A stretch of DNA of 64,000 nucleotides from Clostridium sp. CM027 (GCF_024730565.1 NZ_CP077725.1:3180501-3244500), one strand, 5' to 3'. Positions 28,157 to 36,203 are shown, numbered from the stretch's first letter. The notes: generated from the letters alone by a model not told the origin. Numbers and translations: made by a program.

Positions 28157-29737
28157 TTAATCCATTAATTTTTTAGATTTTAAAAAGTCTTCTGCAACTG
28201 TTCTAGGGTCCTCACCGTTGTCTACTCTATAATTTAGTTTTTGCATATCTTTAGCGGTAACTTTACCCTCTAAGGATAGTAGTACAGGTCTTATTTCAGG
28301 ATATTTTTTTAGTATTTCTTCCCGTACTATAGGAACTGCATAATAAGGTGGAAATAATTTTTTATCGTCTTTTAAAAGTTTTAGATCGAATCTTTGAAGC
28401 AAACCATCAGTAGTAAATGCATCTGTAACTTGAGTTTCATTATTTTGAAGTGCTGTATAGCGAAGTCCGCCATCTATACCTTTTACATTTTTAAACTCTA
28501 AATTGTATAGTTTTTGTAATCCAAGATAACCATCCATTCTGCTTGCAAATTCCATGGTGCATCCTAAATCAAAATCTTTGCTAACTTTTGCTAAATCTGA
28601 AATAGTATTTAAATTATATTTTTTAGCAAGATCTTGCTTTAGCGCTAACTCATATGTATTATTGAAACCTAATGGTTTTAACCATTCTACATTGTAATCC
28701 TTTTTAAAACCATCTTTAACTATGTTGTAAACTTTGTCAGGATCGCTTATAGAATCTTTTTTCATTATATTTACGAGGGCCACACCTGTGTATTCTACAT
28801 AGATGTCTATAGCACCTGATTTTATAGCATTAAGCGTTACAATGGACCCACCTAAATTCATTTTTCTTTCAACTTTATAGTCTGTATTACTTTCTATTAA
28901 AGAGGCTACCATATTTCCAAGTATTAATTGTTCGCTATAGTTTTTAGAACCTACAACTATTGTATCCTTACTTGTAAAGAAACTTGTAAATACTGAGGAT
29001 AAAATGATTATAAGAACTAATGCTGAAGTTCCGATTTTAAATCTTTTGCTGTCAAAGATAGTATTAGTTTTTAGTGTTTTTGTGCCTTGAGAAATCTTTA
29101 TTCCTTCCGGAATTACTATAGTTTCTACCTTGCCTATAATAAAGTCTAGAAAAATAGCAAGAAAACAAGCAGGAAGGGCCCCCGCTAGGATCATATTATT
29201 GTTAACAGTTGAAACGCCTGTAAAGACTAAGGAGCCTAAACCGCCAGCTCCTACAAAAGCGGCTATTGTCATAAGTCCTACTGCTGTAACTGAAGATATT
29301 CTAATACCCGACATAATAATCGGCATAGCTAGTGGAAAACGAACCTTGAGTAGTACCTGAGTATTGGTAAGTCCCATACCGTCAGCTGCTTCGATAAGTG
29401 AAGGATTTATGTTAGTTAGTCCTGTAAATGTATTTTTTAGAATTGGTAGAAGAGAATACATAACTACCATAATAATTGCTGGTTTGCTGCCGATACCAAT
29501 TATAGGTATTAAAAACCCGAGCAATGCGAGACTTGGTATTGATTGAACTAAATTTGTAAAACCAATGACAGGACCCGAGAGGTTTCTATACCTAACTATA
29601 AGTATTCCAAGAGGCACTGCTATTAACACAGCCATCAATATTGCAAATATAGTCAGTTGAATATGTTGTATAAATAAATTGAATATTTCAGCTTGTCTAC
29701 TTATTACGAAATTTATAAAGGAATTTATACTATTCAT
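28157..29737 (-). CDS. Osmolyte ABC transporter, permease / substrate-binding fusion (first copy)
   Basis: Paralogue of the gene at 25421, 526 residues, with the same build: permease to about residue 210 (ADGMGLTNTQVLLKVRFPLA conserved) and binding domain from DTIVVGSKNYSEQ onwards, with DIYVEYTGVAL. It is the first gene of the operon and begins inside the remnant of a lost ATPase gene, with the same eight-base overlap as the intact pair downstream. The promoter is at 29846-29874. Substrate is probably a quaternary amine such as betaine, carnitine or choline; the exact one is not known. Confidence 0.92.
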   Translation of the reverse strand: MNSINSFINFVISRQAEIFNLFIQHIQLTIFAILMAVLIAVPLGILIVRYRNLSGPVIGFTNLVQSIPSLALLGFLIPIIGIGSKPAIIMVVMYSLLPILKNTFTGLTNINPSLIEAADGMGLTNTQVLLKVRFPLAMPIIMSGIRISSVTAVGLMTIAAFVGAGGLGSLVFTGVSTVNNNMILAGALPACFLAIFLDFIIGKVETIVIPEGIKISQGTKTLKTNTIFDSKRFKIGTSALVLIIILSSVFTSFFTSKDTIVVGSKNYSEQLILGNMVASLIESNTDYKVERKMNLGGSIVTLNAIKSGAIDIYVEYTGVALVNIMKKDSISDPDKVYNIVKDGFKKDYNVEWLKPLGFNNTYELALKQDLAKKYNLNTISDLAKVSKDFDLGCTMEFASRMDGYLGLQKLYNLEFKNVKGIDGGLRYTALQNNETQVTDAFTTDGLLQRFDLKLLKDDKKLFPPYYAVPIVREEILKKYPEIRPVLLSLEGKVTAKDMQKLNYRVDNGEDPRTVAEDFLKSKKLMD

Positions 29738-29789
29738 TAACAGTTACCTCCATATCTATGAATTGATCTCTTAATGTATATAAAATTAC
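29730..29789 (-). pseudogene. Fossil C-terminal tail of an osmolyte ABC ATPase gene
   Basis: Read on the minus strand, the bases before the first permease fusion encode VILYTLRDQFIDMEVTVNE and a stop, which aligns with the end of the intact ATPase (SLLSILSNQFIDMEVDVDE). The stop overlaps the next start by eight bases exactly as in the intact pair at 26991. This looks like what remains of an ATPase gene after an ancestral ATPase-permease unit was duplicated and one ATPase deleted. Confidence 0.75.
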
Positions 29790-29845
29790 ATAATATCCCT
29801 TAATCAAATTAAAACCCCCCAATTTATTGCAAAAGCAACAACTTT

Positions 29846-29874
29846 ATCATATCATTGGGTTGTTACTTTGTAAA
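29846..29874 (-). promoter_or_regulatory. Promoter of the osmolyte transport operon
   Basis: On the minus strand TTTACA (29869-29874), a 17-base spacer and TATGAT (29846-29851) make a good sigma-A promoter about 110 bases before the first gene. Repeated ACTTT motifs at 29841 and 29865 flank it, and could be operator halves. Confidence 0.75.
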
Positions 29875-29970
29875 GAATGGGCTAATCTATAAAATTTGCT
29901 AGTATGTTGAAATTACTAGTATATTATTAAAGATTATTTATTTAATTTAGTGAAAATTCAACCAAAAATC

Positions 29971-29999
29971 AATCCCTTACATCTGCGATGTAAGGGATT
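29971..29999 (-). terminator. Terminator of the BusR-like regulator gene
   Basis: AATCCCTTACATC and its complement form a 13-base stem with a three-base loop, with T-rich sequence beyond on both strands. Confidence 0.88.
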
Positions 30000-30007
30000 T
30001 TTGAGTT

Positions 30008-30661
30008 TTATTTTTTATAAAGAAAGAGCTTAATTCTATAATAGCTAGTTTCATCACAGATTACCACAAATATGTCATTATCTTCAAATATAGTTTGTGG
30101 CCCGGGGGAAAGTATTAATTTTTCATCTCGTCTTATACCAATTATTGTTGCTCCTGTATTTTGCCAAAATTCAGCTTCAGATATAGTTTTACCTACGACA
30201 CTCATTTCAGAATGTATTTCAAACTCAAAGGGTATGAAAGGGTTACTATTTTTAAATCTGCTAGAATAATCTATTAGTTCATCGATAGAAGACTCTATAT
30301 TTTTATCTAATTCTTTTTTCTTTTCAAGTAAATCAACAACTTCTTTTTTTAGAGAAGTTATAGAATCTATATCTTTGAAATTATGGATGAATTCCAAACA
30401 ATTATCTACTGAGTTTATGACTATTCCGCTACCTTTTGTTACTTTAACTATATCCATGTCGCTAAGAAGAGTTATTGATCTTCTTATAGTCTCTGGCGAT
30501 ACGTTATATTGGCTTGCAAGTGAAGAGCGACCGTATAGCTTATCGCCTATAGGAAGATCTCCAGATAGAATTCTATTAGCAATATCAATAGCTATTTTTT
30601 TATAAACAGGTTTTAAAACAGAGCCATTTGGCATTTTGGTTTTATCAAAAGTAATATTCAA
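30008..30661 (-). CDS. GntR-type regulator with RCK_C (TrkA_C) domain, BusR-like
   Basis: Transcription factor of 217 residues. An N-terminal GntR winged helix (KKIAIDIANRILSGDLPIGD, then SPETIRRSITLLSDMDIV) is followed by a coiled coil around residues 95-135 and a C-terminal RCK_C domain with SVVGKTISEAEFW and IIGIRRDEKLILSPGP. The same three-part build is known in BusR of streptococci and lactococci, which represses a betaine transporter when bound to cyclic di-AMP. Its place upstream of an Opu-type operon supports that role. It starts with TTG, and a perfect inverted repeat covers the start region. Confidence 0.87.
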   Translation of the reverse strand: MNITFDKTKMPNGSVLKPVYKKIAIDIANRILSGDLPIGDKLYGRSSLASQYNVSPETIRRSITLLSDMDIVKVTKGSGIVINSVDNCLEFIHNFKDIDSITSLKKEVVDLLEKKKELDKNIESSIDELIDYSSRFKNSNPFIPFEFEIHSEMSVVGKTISEAEFWQNTGATIIGIRRDEKLILSPGPQTIFEDNDIFVVICDETSYYRIKLFLYKK

Positions 30662-30672
30662 CTTTTGATAAA
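30641..30672. promoter_or_regulatory. Perfect 12-base inverted repeat over the start of the regulator gene
   Basis: TTTATCAAAAGT and ACTTTTGATAAA are separated by eight bases and span the TTG start codon. It could be an operator for autoregulation, or a hairpin in the mRNA that hides the start. Confidence 0.65.
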
Positions 30673-30774
30673 TTCCCCCCTTCCAAGGTATAATATTTTG
30701 TTAAATCAAGTATGTAATATTATTGCTTTTCTTAATCAAGTATAAATTAATACCTTTATAATGTAAATAGAGGA

Positions 30775-30855
30775 TTACTTCTTATTAGGGAGGGGTGCTT
30801 CTTCTTAGGGGAAATTGCTTCTTCTTAGGGAAGATTACTTCTTCTTAGGGAAAGT
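30775..30855. repeat. Four tandem 20-21-base repeats
   Basis: Units of the form T[GA]CTTCTTCTTAGGG followed by five or six purine-rich bases lie head to tail at 30775, 30796, 30816 and 30836. The units differ at a few places. They have no spacers and no coding sense. Confidence 0.88.
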
Positions 30856-30883
30856 TAATGCTTAAATTATAAAAATAAAAAAT

Positions 30884-30922
30884 ATAGGATAGAGAGTAAA
30901 TATTTTTTACTCTCTATCCTAT
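30884..30922 (-). terminator. mgtE terminator
   Basis: ATAGGATAGAGAGTAAA and its complement make a perfect 17-base stem with a five-base loop, followed on the minus strand by a T-rich run. Confidence 0.92.
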
Positions 30923-30968
30923 ACGTATCATGCTATATTTAATAATACACTTTGGTAGTTTTTATTTA

Positions 30969-32312
30969 TTATATTAAGTAAGGTAAAAATAACGTTGCAA
31001 GCCCAAGAAAGAAGAGGAAACCTAAAATGTCAGTTACTGTAGTAACAAATACAGCAGAAGCAAGTGCTGGGTCAATATTGATTTTTTTTAGTATAACTGG
31101 TACTGCAAAACCGGCTATGGTTGCTGCCATCATGTTTAACAACATAGATAAACCAATAACTATCCCAAAAACAATATTCTTTTCCCAAAAGCAGCCTAAT
31201 AGAGCTACTGCAATACCAACTGCAACACCTGTACATAGACCTACACCGAATTCCTTTAATAATATTTTCTTGGAATTTTTAGCGTCTATTTCTCCGAGGG
31301 CTATGCTTCGAATAATAATAGTTAGCGTTTGTGTACCTACATTACCGCCCATACCTGCAACTATTGGCATGAAGACGGCCAAGGCTACAACCTTTTGAAT
31401 GGTGCCTTCAAAAAAACTAACGGTTGAAGCGGCAAGGATTGCAGTTATTAGATTTACAAATAGCCAGGGCAATCTACTGCAGATGGAAGATTTAAGAGAA
31501 CCGGTAACCTTTTCATCTCCTTTTAAACCCGCGAGACGATATAGATCCTCAGTATGTTCATCGCTAAGAATTCCCATTATATCATCTGAAGTTATTATTC
31601 CTAAAATATGCATATCTTCATCGACTACGGGCATAGTTAAAAACCCGTATTTTTCGAAAATGTGCCCAACTTCTTCTTGATCCATATCAACAGGGACGCT
31701 CATGGCATTACTATTCATGATATCTGAAATTTTCACATCAAAGTTGCTTAGTACTATGTCTTTTAAGGATATAACTCCTTTTAAAAGATCGTTTTCGCCT
31801 ATTACATATATATAATAAGAAGTTTCCGCTTCTGTAGCTTCCTTTTGAAGATAATTTAAGGTCTCACCTATAGTCATATTTTCTTTTACACTGATAAACT
31901 CAGTGGCCATAATACCACCCGCACTGTCTGGAGAGTAGGTTAACAATGCGTTGACTTCGTCAACATCTTCTTTATTCATTTTTTTCATGATGCTTTTAGC
32001 TTCATCTTCCGAAACAGCTTCTAATAAATCTACTAATTCATCTGATGACATTTCATGTATGATTTTTTTTTGAATGATGGTGGAATGAATGGATAAGAGG
32101 TCATATTTCTCCTCATCTTCTGCATCATCAATAATGTTTGCAATCACATTTGGAGATAGTTTTTGAAATAAATTTATTTTATCTCCATCATATTGCCTAA
32201 TAACTACTAGAATATCAGCAGGATGAATGAACTGAATAAGTTTATTTATTTCATCTATAGTTTCGGTTAACAAAAATTCAGTTAGTTCTTTTTGGTTTAA
32301 TCTATGAGACAT
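30969..32312 (-). CDS. mgtE: Magnesium transporter MgtE
   Basis: Mg2+ channel of the MgtE family, 447 residues. It has the N-terminal superhelical domain (to about residue 130), two CBS domains (about 135-255) that gate by bound Mg2+, and five membrane helices with VAGMGGNVGTQTLTIIIRSI and the C-terminal DILGFLFFLG segment that lines the pore. GGAGGGAG is six bases or so before the ATG. The leader is about 220 bases and lacks the M-box riboswitch usual for Bacillus mgtE, but has an upstream ORF and competing hairpins (see the leader entries). Mg2+ control through translation of that ORF is proposed. Confidence 0.96.
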   Translation of the reverse strand: MSHRLNQKELTEFLLTETIDEINKLIQFIHPADILVVIRQYDGDKINLFQKLSPNVIANIIDDAEDEEKYDLLSIHSTIIQKKIIHEMSSDELVDLLEAVSEDEAKSIMKKMNKEDVDEVNALLTYSPDSAGGIMATEFISVKENMTIGETLNYLQKEATEAETSYYIYVIGENDLLKGVISLKDIVLSNFDVKISDIMNSNAMSVPVDMDQEEVGHIFEKYGFLTMPVVDEDMHILGIITSDDIMGILSDEHTEDLYRLAGLKGDEKVTGSLKSSICSRLPWLFVNLITAILAASTVSFFEGTIQKVVALAVFMPIVAGMGGNVGTQTLTIIIRSIALGEIDAKNSKKILLKEFGVGLCTGVAVGIAVALLGCFWEKNIVFGIVIGLSMLLNMMAATIAGFAVPVILKKINIDPALASAVFVTTVTDILGFLFFLGLATLFLPYLI

Positions 32313-32315
32313 AAT

Positions 32316-32423
32316 CTCCCTCCTAACTTTTATTTAGAGGAAGAAGGTTCGCTAATAAAATAAGGTTTGCAAGAAAAGTGCATAATTAGGTCAAAGCGCT
32401 AGTATAAATGAATTCTTCCTCTA
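32316..32423 (-). promoter_or_regulatory. mgtE leader: two mutually exclusive hairpins
   Basis: In the transcript, UAGAGGAAGAA (32423-32413) pairs over 11 bases with UUCUUCCUCUA (32345-32335). The second arm can instead pair through CUUCCUC (32343-32337) with GAGGGAG (32322-32316), which is part of the mgtE ribosome-binding site. The two pairings exclude each other. The first arm is made of the GAG-GAA-GAA codons of the upstream ORF, so ribosome position there should decide which hairpin forms. Confidence 0.6.
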
Positions 32424-32475
32424 TAATAATATTAAATTTTATATAGTAATTCCTCGGTATGGGGCCAGAATCCAT
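32386..32475 (-). CDS. Upstream ORF (leader peptide) of mgtE
   Basis: A 29-codon frame in the mgtE leader, starting at ATG 32475 with GGAGG (32488-32484) eight bases before it, and ending at TAA 32386, 73 bases before mgtE. The peptide starts MDSGPIPRNYY and later has IIIEEEF. It is not similar in length to any protein family, but the Pro-rich start and acidic run recall MgtL of Salmonella (MDPEPTPLPR), whose translation is sensitive to low Mg2+. Its three Glu codons form one arm of the leader hairpin. That it is translated and regulatory is inference. Confidence 0.6.
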   Translation of the reverse strand: MDSGPIPRNYYIKFNIIIEEEFIYTSALT

Positions 32476-32542
32476 TGATAGTACCTCCAATAAAAATAGC
32501 TTTTTAGTATAATACGGAAAAGCTTATATATTTGTTCAAATT

Positions 32543-32571
32543 ATTATATGATGGTAGCACTGCATTGTCAA
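32543..32571 (-). promoter_or_regulatory. mgtE promoter
   Basis: On the minus strand TTGACA (32571-32566), a 17-base spacer and TATAAT (32548-32543) give an exact consensus sigma-A promoter. It lies about 70 bases upstream of the leader ORF. Such a strong promoter fits a gene controlled after initiation. Confidence 0.88.
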
Positions 32572-32689
32572 CCGTATAGAAATAATTTGATTAACAATAA
32601 AGTTACAACTAATAGAAGTTGTTGTGTTAAAATAATATATAAGATTGTATTATTTAATAATAAGTTTTTATGAGAGGAGAATTTAGTTA

Positions 32690-33676
32690 ATGGCTATTTT
32701 AGTATGTGGTGGAGCGGGGTACATTGGAAGTCATATGGTCGCTGAGCTCTTAGAAAAAGGTGAAGAGGTAGTTGTTTTAGACAATTTCCAAAAGGGACAT
32801 CATGATGCGCTACTTGGTGGAAAGCTTTACTGTGGAGATTTAAGAGACGATGAAATACTTAATAAGGTTTTTACAGAGAATACTATAGATGCAGTTATAG
32901 ATTTTGCAGCAGATTCATTGGTAGGGGAAAGTGTTACAGAACCTCTAAAGTATTTTGAAAATAACATAGGATCTACTATAAATTTACTTAAGGCTATGAG
33001 AGATCATAAGGTTAAATATATAGTTTTCTCATCAACTGCAGCAACCTACGGGGAGCCAGATAATATTCCTATACTTGAAGAAGATAAGACTTTTCCTACT
33101 AATCCTTATGGAGAATCAAAGCTTTGTGTGGAGAAGATCTTAAAATGGTGTGATAATGCTTATGGTATAAAATATACTGCGTTAAGATATTTTAATGCAG
33201 CAGGTGCACATATAAGCTCAAATATAGGAGAAGACCATAGACCAGAATCTCATTTAATTCCTATTATTCTTCAGGTAGCACTCGGACAAAGAGAAAAGAT
33301 TATGGTATTTGGAGATGATTACGACACTGAGGATGGTACTTGTGTTAGAGATTATGTCCATGTAACTGATCTTGCTAGTGCTCATTTACTAGCAGTGAAG
33401 AGGCTACGATGCGGGGAGGACAGTATAACTTGTAATCTTGGAAATGGGCAAGGATTTTCTGTTCAACAGGTAATCGACGTAACAAGAAAAGTTACTGGAA
33501 AAGAAATAAAGGCTGAAATGGCTCTTAGACGTGCAGGAGACCCTGCAGTTCTTATAGCTTCTAGTGAAAAGGCTAAGAAAATTCTCGGATGGGAACCTAA
33601 ATATGCTTCTCTTGAAACTATTATAGAAACTGCGTGGAAATGGCATGAAAGTCATCCTGAGGGATATAAAAAATAA
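32690..33676 (+). CDS. galE: UDP-glucose 4-epimerase
   Basis: Interconverts UDP-glucose and UDP-galactose with bound NAD. The 328-residue extended short-chain dehydrogenase has [12 protein letters not shown] (NAD loop), [12 protein letters not shown], the catalytic NPYGESK (Tyr-x-x-x-Lys) and [17 protein letters not shown] precedes ATG 32690. It lies apart from the polysaccharide locus, divergent from mgtE, and is closed by a long terminator. It may supply UDP-galactose for surface polymers. Confidence 0.95.
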   Translation: MAILVCGGAGYIGSHMVAELLEKGEEVVVLDNFQKGHHDALLGGKLYCGDLRDDEILNKVFTENTIDAVIDFAADSLVGESVTEPLKYFENNIGSTINLLKAMRDHKVKYIVFSSTAATYGEPDNIPILEEDKTFPTNPYGESKLCVEKILKWCDNAYGIKYTALRYFNAAGAHISSNIGEDHRPESHLIPIILQVALGQREKIMVFGDDYDTEDGTCVRDYVHVTDLASAHLLAVKRLRCGEDSITCNLGNGQGFSVQQVIDVTRKVTGKEIKAEMALRRAGDPAVLIASSEKAKKILGWEPKYASLETIIETAWKWHESHPEGYKK

Positions 33677-33684
33677 GAGGTAAT

Positions 33685-33745
33685 AAAAAAGTTGTACAAG
33701 CTCTATTGGATATTTTATCCCTTAGTTAGCTTATACAACTTTTTT
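33685..33745. terminator. Bidirectional terminator after galE
   Basis: AAAAAAGTTGTACAAGCT (33685-33702) pairs, with one mismatch, with AGCTTATACAACTTTTTT (33728-33745). T runs on both strands let it end both galE and the small ORF at 33768. Confidence 0.88.
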
Positions 33746-33767
33746 AAATTTGATGTATTTTATTGTG

Positions 33768-33911
33768 TCATTCAGCGAAGACTAGATAAACACCATATTT
33801 ATCTTCATAGTCTTTACTTTTGCTAGCAAAATCGGCGAAAAAAGAACCTTTCAAAAAAGTGAATATAGAAACTAGTATAATAAATTTTTTTAAATTTAAA
33901 TTGATTTTCAT
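33768..33911 (-). CDS. Small secreted-peptide candidate (47 aa)
   Basis: A 47-codon frame with AAAGGAG (33925-33919) seven bases before its ATG. The peptide has a basic start (MKINLNLKK), a hydrophobic core (FIILVSIFTFL) and a short polar tail with SKSKDYEDKYGVY, as expected of a signal peptide with a small mature part. The galE terminator lies 20 bases downstream in the right orientation. It has the outline of a Phr- or AgrD-like signal precursor, but no family was recognised and no receptor or processing gene is adjacent. Confidence 0.6.
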   Translation of the reverse strand: MKINLNLKKFIILVSIFTFLKGSFFADFASKSKDYEDKYGVYLVFAE

Positions 33912-34117
33912 AAGATTTCTCCTTTCACGATATTACTATAATATTATTTTGCTCTAAATTAATATTAAAAACCTATTGAAACATAGGGAAATTGCCAAAA
34001 CATATACATGGTTAAATTACTAATTATATTGACCATAAGAAAAGACTGCATTATTTAATATATATGATGGAATAATTGACCTTATGATTAACCGAATTAT
34101 TAAATGATGTTACGCTT

Positions 34118-34177
34118 TTTTATGCGTAAAAAAAAGTATATATTACGTATAATGCATTGTAATATATACTTTTTTTA
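34118..34177. mobile_element. Palindromic repeat element, family A, copy 2 (short)
   Basis: AAAAAAGTATATATTAC and its complement form a 17-base stem around GTATAATGCATT. It is the reduced form of the elements at 25267 and 54833. Its position five bases beyond the MutS-like gene lets it serve as that gene's terminator. Confidence 0.75.
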
Positions 34178-34181
34178 TTTT

Positions 34182-36005
34182 TTATTTTGGGAGTTCAATG
34201 TCAGGTGGAATATCAAGGCCTGCCATTTTCATTAAGTATAATGCATTTCTAGTGGTAGATACTCCATGTCTGAGTTTATAGTCAAAGTATAATTTATCAT
34301 CTTTATAATATTCTTTAAGATGGTAATTTTTAACTCTTTTATTAGTGGCTTCTATGTCACCTAGCTCTAAGTCGTGGGTAGACACAAAGCCTAGTGCATT
34401 CTCAGTACTTAGCTTGGCGACTAGTATTTTAGCGCCGGTATGCCTATCTATAGAGTTAGTTCCTTTAAAGATTTCATCTAATAAGAAGAAAATTGGAGTT
34501 TTGTTTTTCGTAGCATTTACAAGTTTTTTTATTCTTAAAAGTTCTGCATAGAAGGATGAAATGTTTTTTTCTAAGTTATCACTTGTTCTCATGCAGGTAT
34601 AAATGTCCATTATAGAGCAGTTAAAACTTTGCGCACATACAGGAGCACCAGCATAGGCTAAAACCAAGTTAATACCTGTAGTTCTAAGAAGTGTGCTTTT
34701 ACCGGACATATTGGAACCTGTTATTAAAAGAACATTTTGTGATCTTTCTATGCGGATATCATTATATACCCGGTTACTTCCGAGTAGTGGATGGCCCAGA
34801 TTTTTAGCATCAAATATAGGGGATCCGTCCTTAAATTTTGGCATTGCCCAGTCAGGGTGTTCATAGGATATAATTGATAAACTATTTAAGGATTCGATTT
34901 CACCTATAACATCTATCCAAGTTGCTAGAGAAGAACCACTATTTTTCTTAAATTTCTGAAGATTAATTAAACATTGATAATCCCACAGGAGGAGGATATT
35001 TATAGGTAAATAATACATATTTCTTCTGTCGGATATTACTGTTACTAGATTTACTAGTTTTTTAATTTGAAAAGAAGCGTTCATTCCGTCCTTATTAACA
35101 AGTTTTTCTTTCAATTTGATTAAGTACTCTGAGGTAAAAGTCTTCTTTTCTATATGCATAAGGAGTTTATTATATATAAAAATTGAATCCTTATATTTAT
35201 ATACAGTGTCCAAATTTCTACTTACTTCTTTATATCCAACTAAAAGAAGTATTATCTGAATGACAATTGCTAAAAGGGGTATTCTGTAAGATACTTTAGA
35301 GAAAACAAATGATAATACCATAAGAGATAGAGTTATTATTGGTAATATCCTTATTACGGTTATTACTAGAGGTTTTAGGAAAAACTCATTTTTATCCTTT
35401 ACCCATTCAAGCAATTCCCCAGGGTTATGGTTTTTATTCTCGCTAAGTATTGCTTCCGCTGCAAATCTCTGTGTCCATCCAATATTCCCAGCGAGCTCTT
35501 TTATGGCTTCCTGCCTTTTATGTATTTCATCAGTATTATAAATAGGGGCGGAAAGAGAATCTTTCAATTTTTGTCTACCAAGATAAGTTATGCAGGTGTT
35601 TATCCATTGAAAAAGGGAGTTATTGCCAAATATATCTAGGTCTTTCGAGTAACTGTGATTTTCATCGCTGAAATCATCACCATTATCAGAAAAATCTTTC
35701 CAATTGTTATTTATGCGTTTTAGACAATTTTCATTTATTTTACATAAAATCGAACATCTGATTTTGTTGCGTTTTATCTTGCTATGTTTAATTGCCAAAG
35801 TTATAAATGTGATGATGGTGGTAACTAATATTAAAAGGCTTAAATAATAAGTAGTTCGTAAATAAAAGAAAATTGTAAAGCTCAATCCGGATACGAAAAC
35901 TATTAATCTTAATAAGCTTATAAAACCTATGGTTTGTTTTTGCTTTTTTAATAGAGTATCGTAATGGTTTTTTCGATTAACATAAGGCGTTTTTTGTGTT
36001 CCCAT
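34182..36005 (-). CDS. Membrane-associated MutS-family ATPase
   Basis: A 607-residue protein with the MutS C-terminal ATPase but not its mismatch-binding domains. Two pairs of hydrophobic segments (about residues 28-70 and 215-265) suggest that it sits in the membrane, unlike true MutS. The ATPase has LLITGSNMSGKSTLLRT (Walker A), a STRxSD-like TCMRTSDNLEKNISSFYAE, FFLLDEIFKGTNSIDR (Walker B) and FVSTHDLEL. AGGAGG precedes ATG 36005. Such MutS-like proteins are known in Firmicutes and Bacteroidetes but their job is unclear. It stands alone. Confidence 0.85.
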   Translation of the reverse strand: MGTQKTPYVNRKNHYDTLLKKQKQTIGFISLLRLIVFVSGLSFTIFFYLRTTYYLSLLILVTTIITFITLAIKHSKIKRNKIRCSILCKINENCLKRINNNWKDFSDNGDDFSDENHSYSKDLDIFGNNSLFQWINTCITYLGRQKLKDSLSAPIYNTDEIHKRQEAIKELAGNIGWTQRFAAEAILSENKNHNPGELLEWVKDKNEFFLKPLVITVIRILPIITLSLMVLSFVFSKVSYRIPLLAIVIQIILLLVGYKEVSRNLDTVYKYKDSIFIYNKLLMHIEKKTFTSEYLIKLKEKLVNKDGMNASFQIKKLVNLVTVISDRRNMYYLPINILLLWDYQCLINLQKFKKNSGSSLATWIDVIGEIESLNSLSIISYEHPDWAMPKFKDGSPIFDAKNLGHPLLGSNRVYNDIRIERSQNVLLITGSNMSGKSTLLRTTGINLVLAYAGAPVCAQSFNCSIMDIYTCMRTSDNLEKNISSFYAELLRIKKLVNATKNKTPIFFLLDEIFKGTNSIDRHTGAKILVAKLSTENALGFVSTHDLELGDIEATNKRVKNYHLKEYYKDDKLYFDYKLRHGVSTTRNALYLMKMAGLDIPPDIELPK

Positions 36006-36203
36006 AATATCCTCCTAATATGTTTTGTTTATTAGATATATAATATCATACAAAAGGCTTGTACCGCAATTTTTCTAGATAAGTATAATATGACCAATTT
36101 TATTTGCAGTTAGAGAAAAATTTTTTGTGAACTATGTGAATTAGAGTTAAAAATTATGTTAAATGTGTTAACATATAAATATTAATGAAAAAAGGGGGAG
36201 AAT

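Larger units (their letters stand above)
30662..30968. other. Gene-free stretch with tandem repeats and a terminator
   Basis: About 307 bases without a gene. Two copies of AATCAAGTAT lie 29 bases apart (30704 and 30733) upstream of the regulator gene. Four 20-base tandem repeats follow at 30775-30855, and the mgtE terminator at 30884-30922. Confidence 0.6.

Noticed and set aside
32313-32571. M-box magnesium riboswitch before mgtE
   Set aside because: The conserved M-box core segments could not be found; the leader has an ORF and simple stems in their place.
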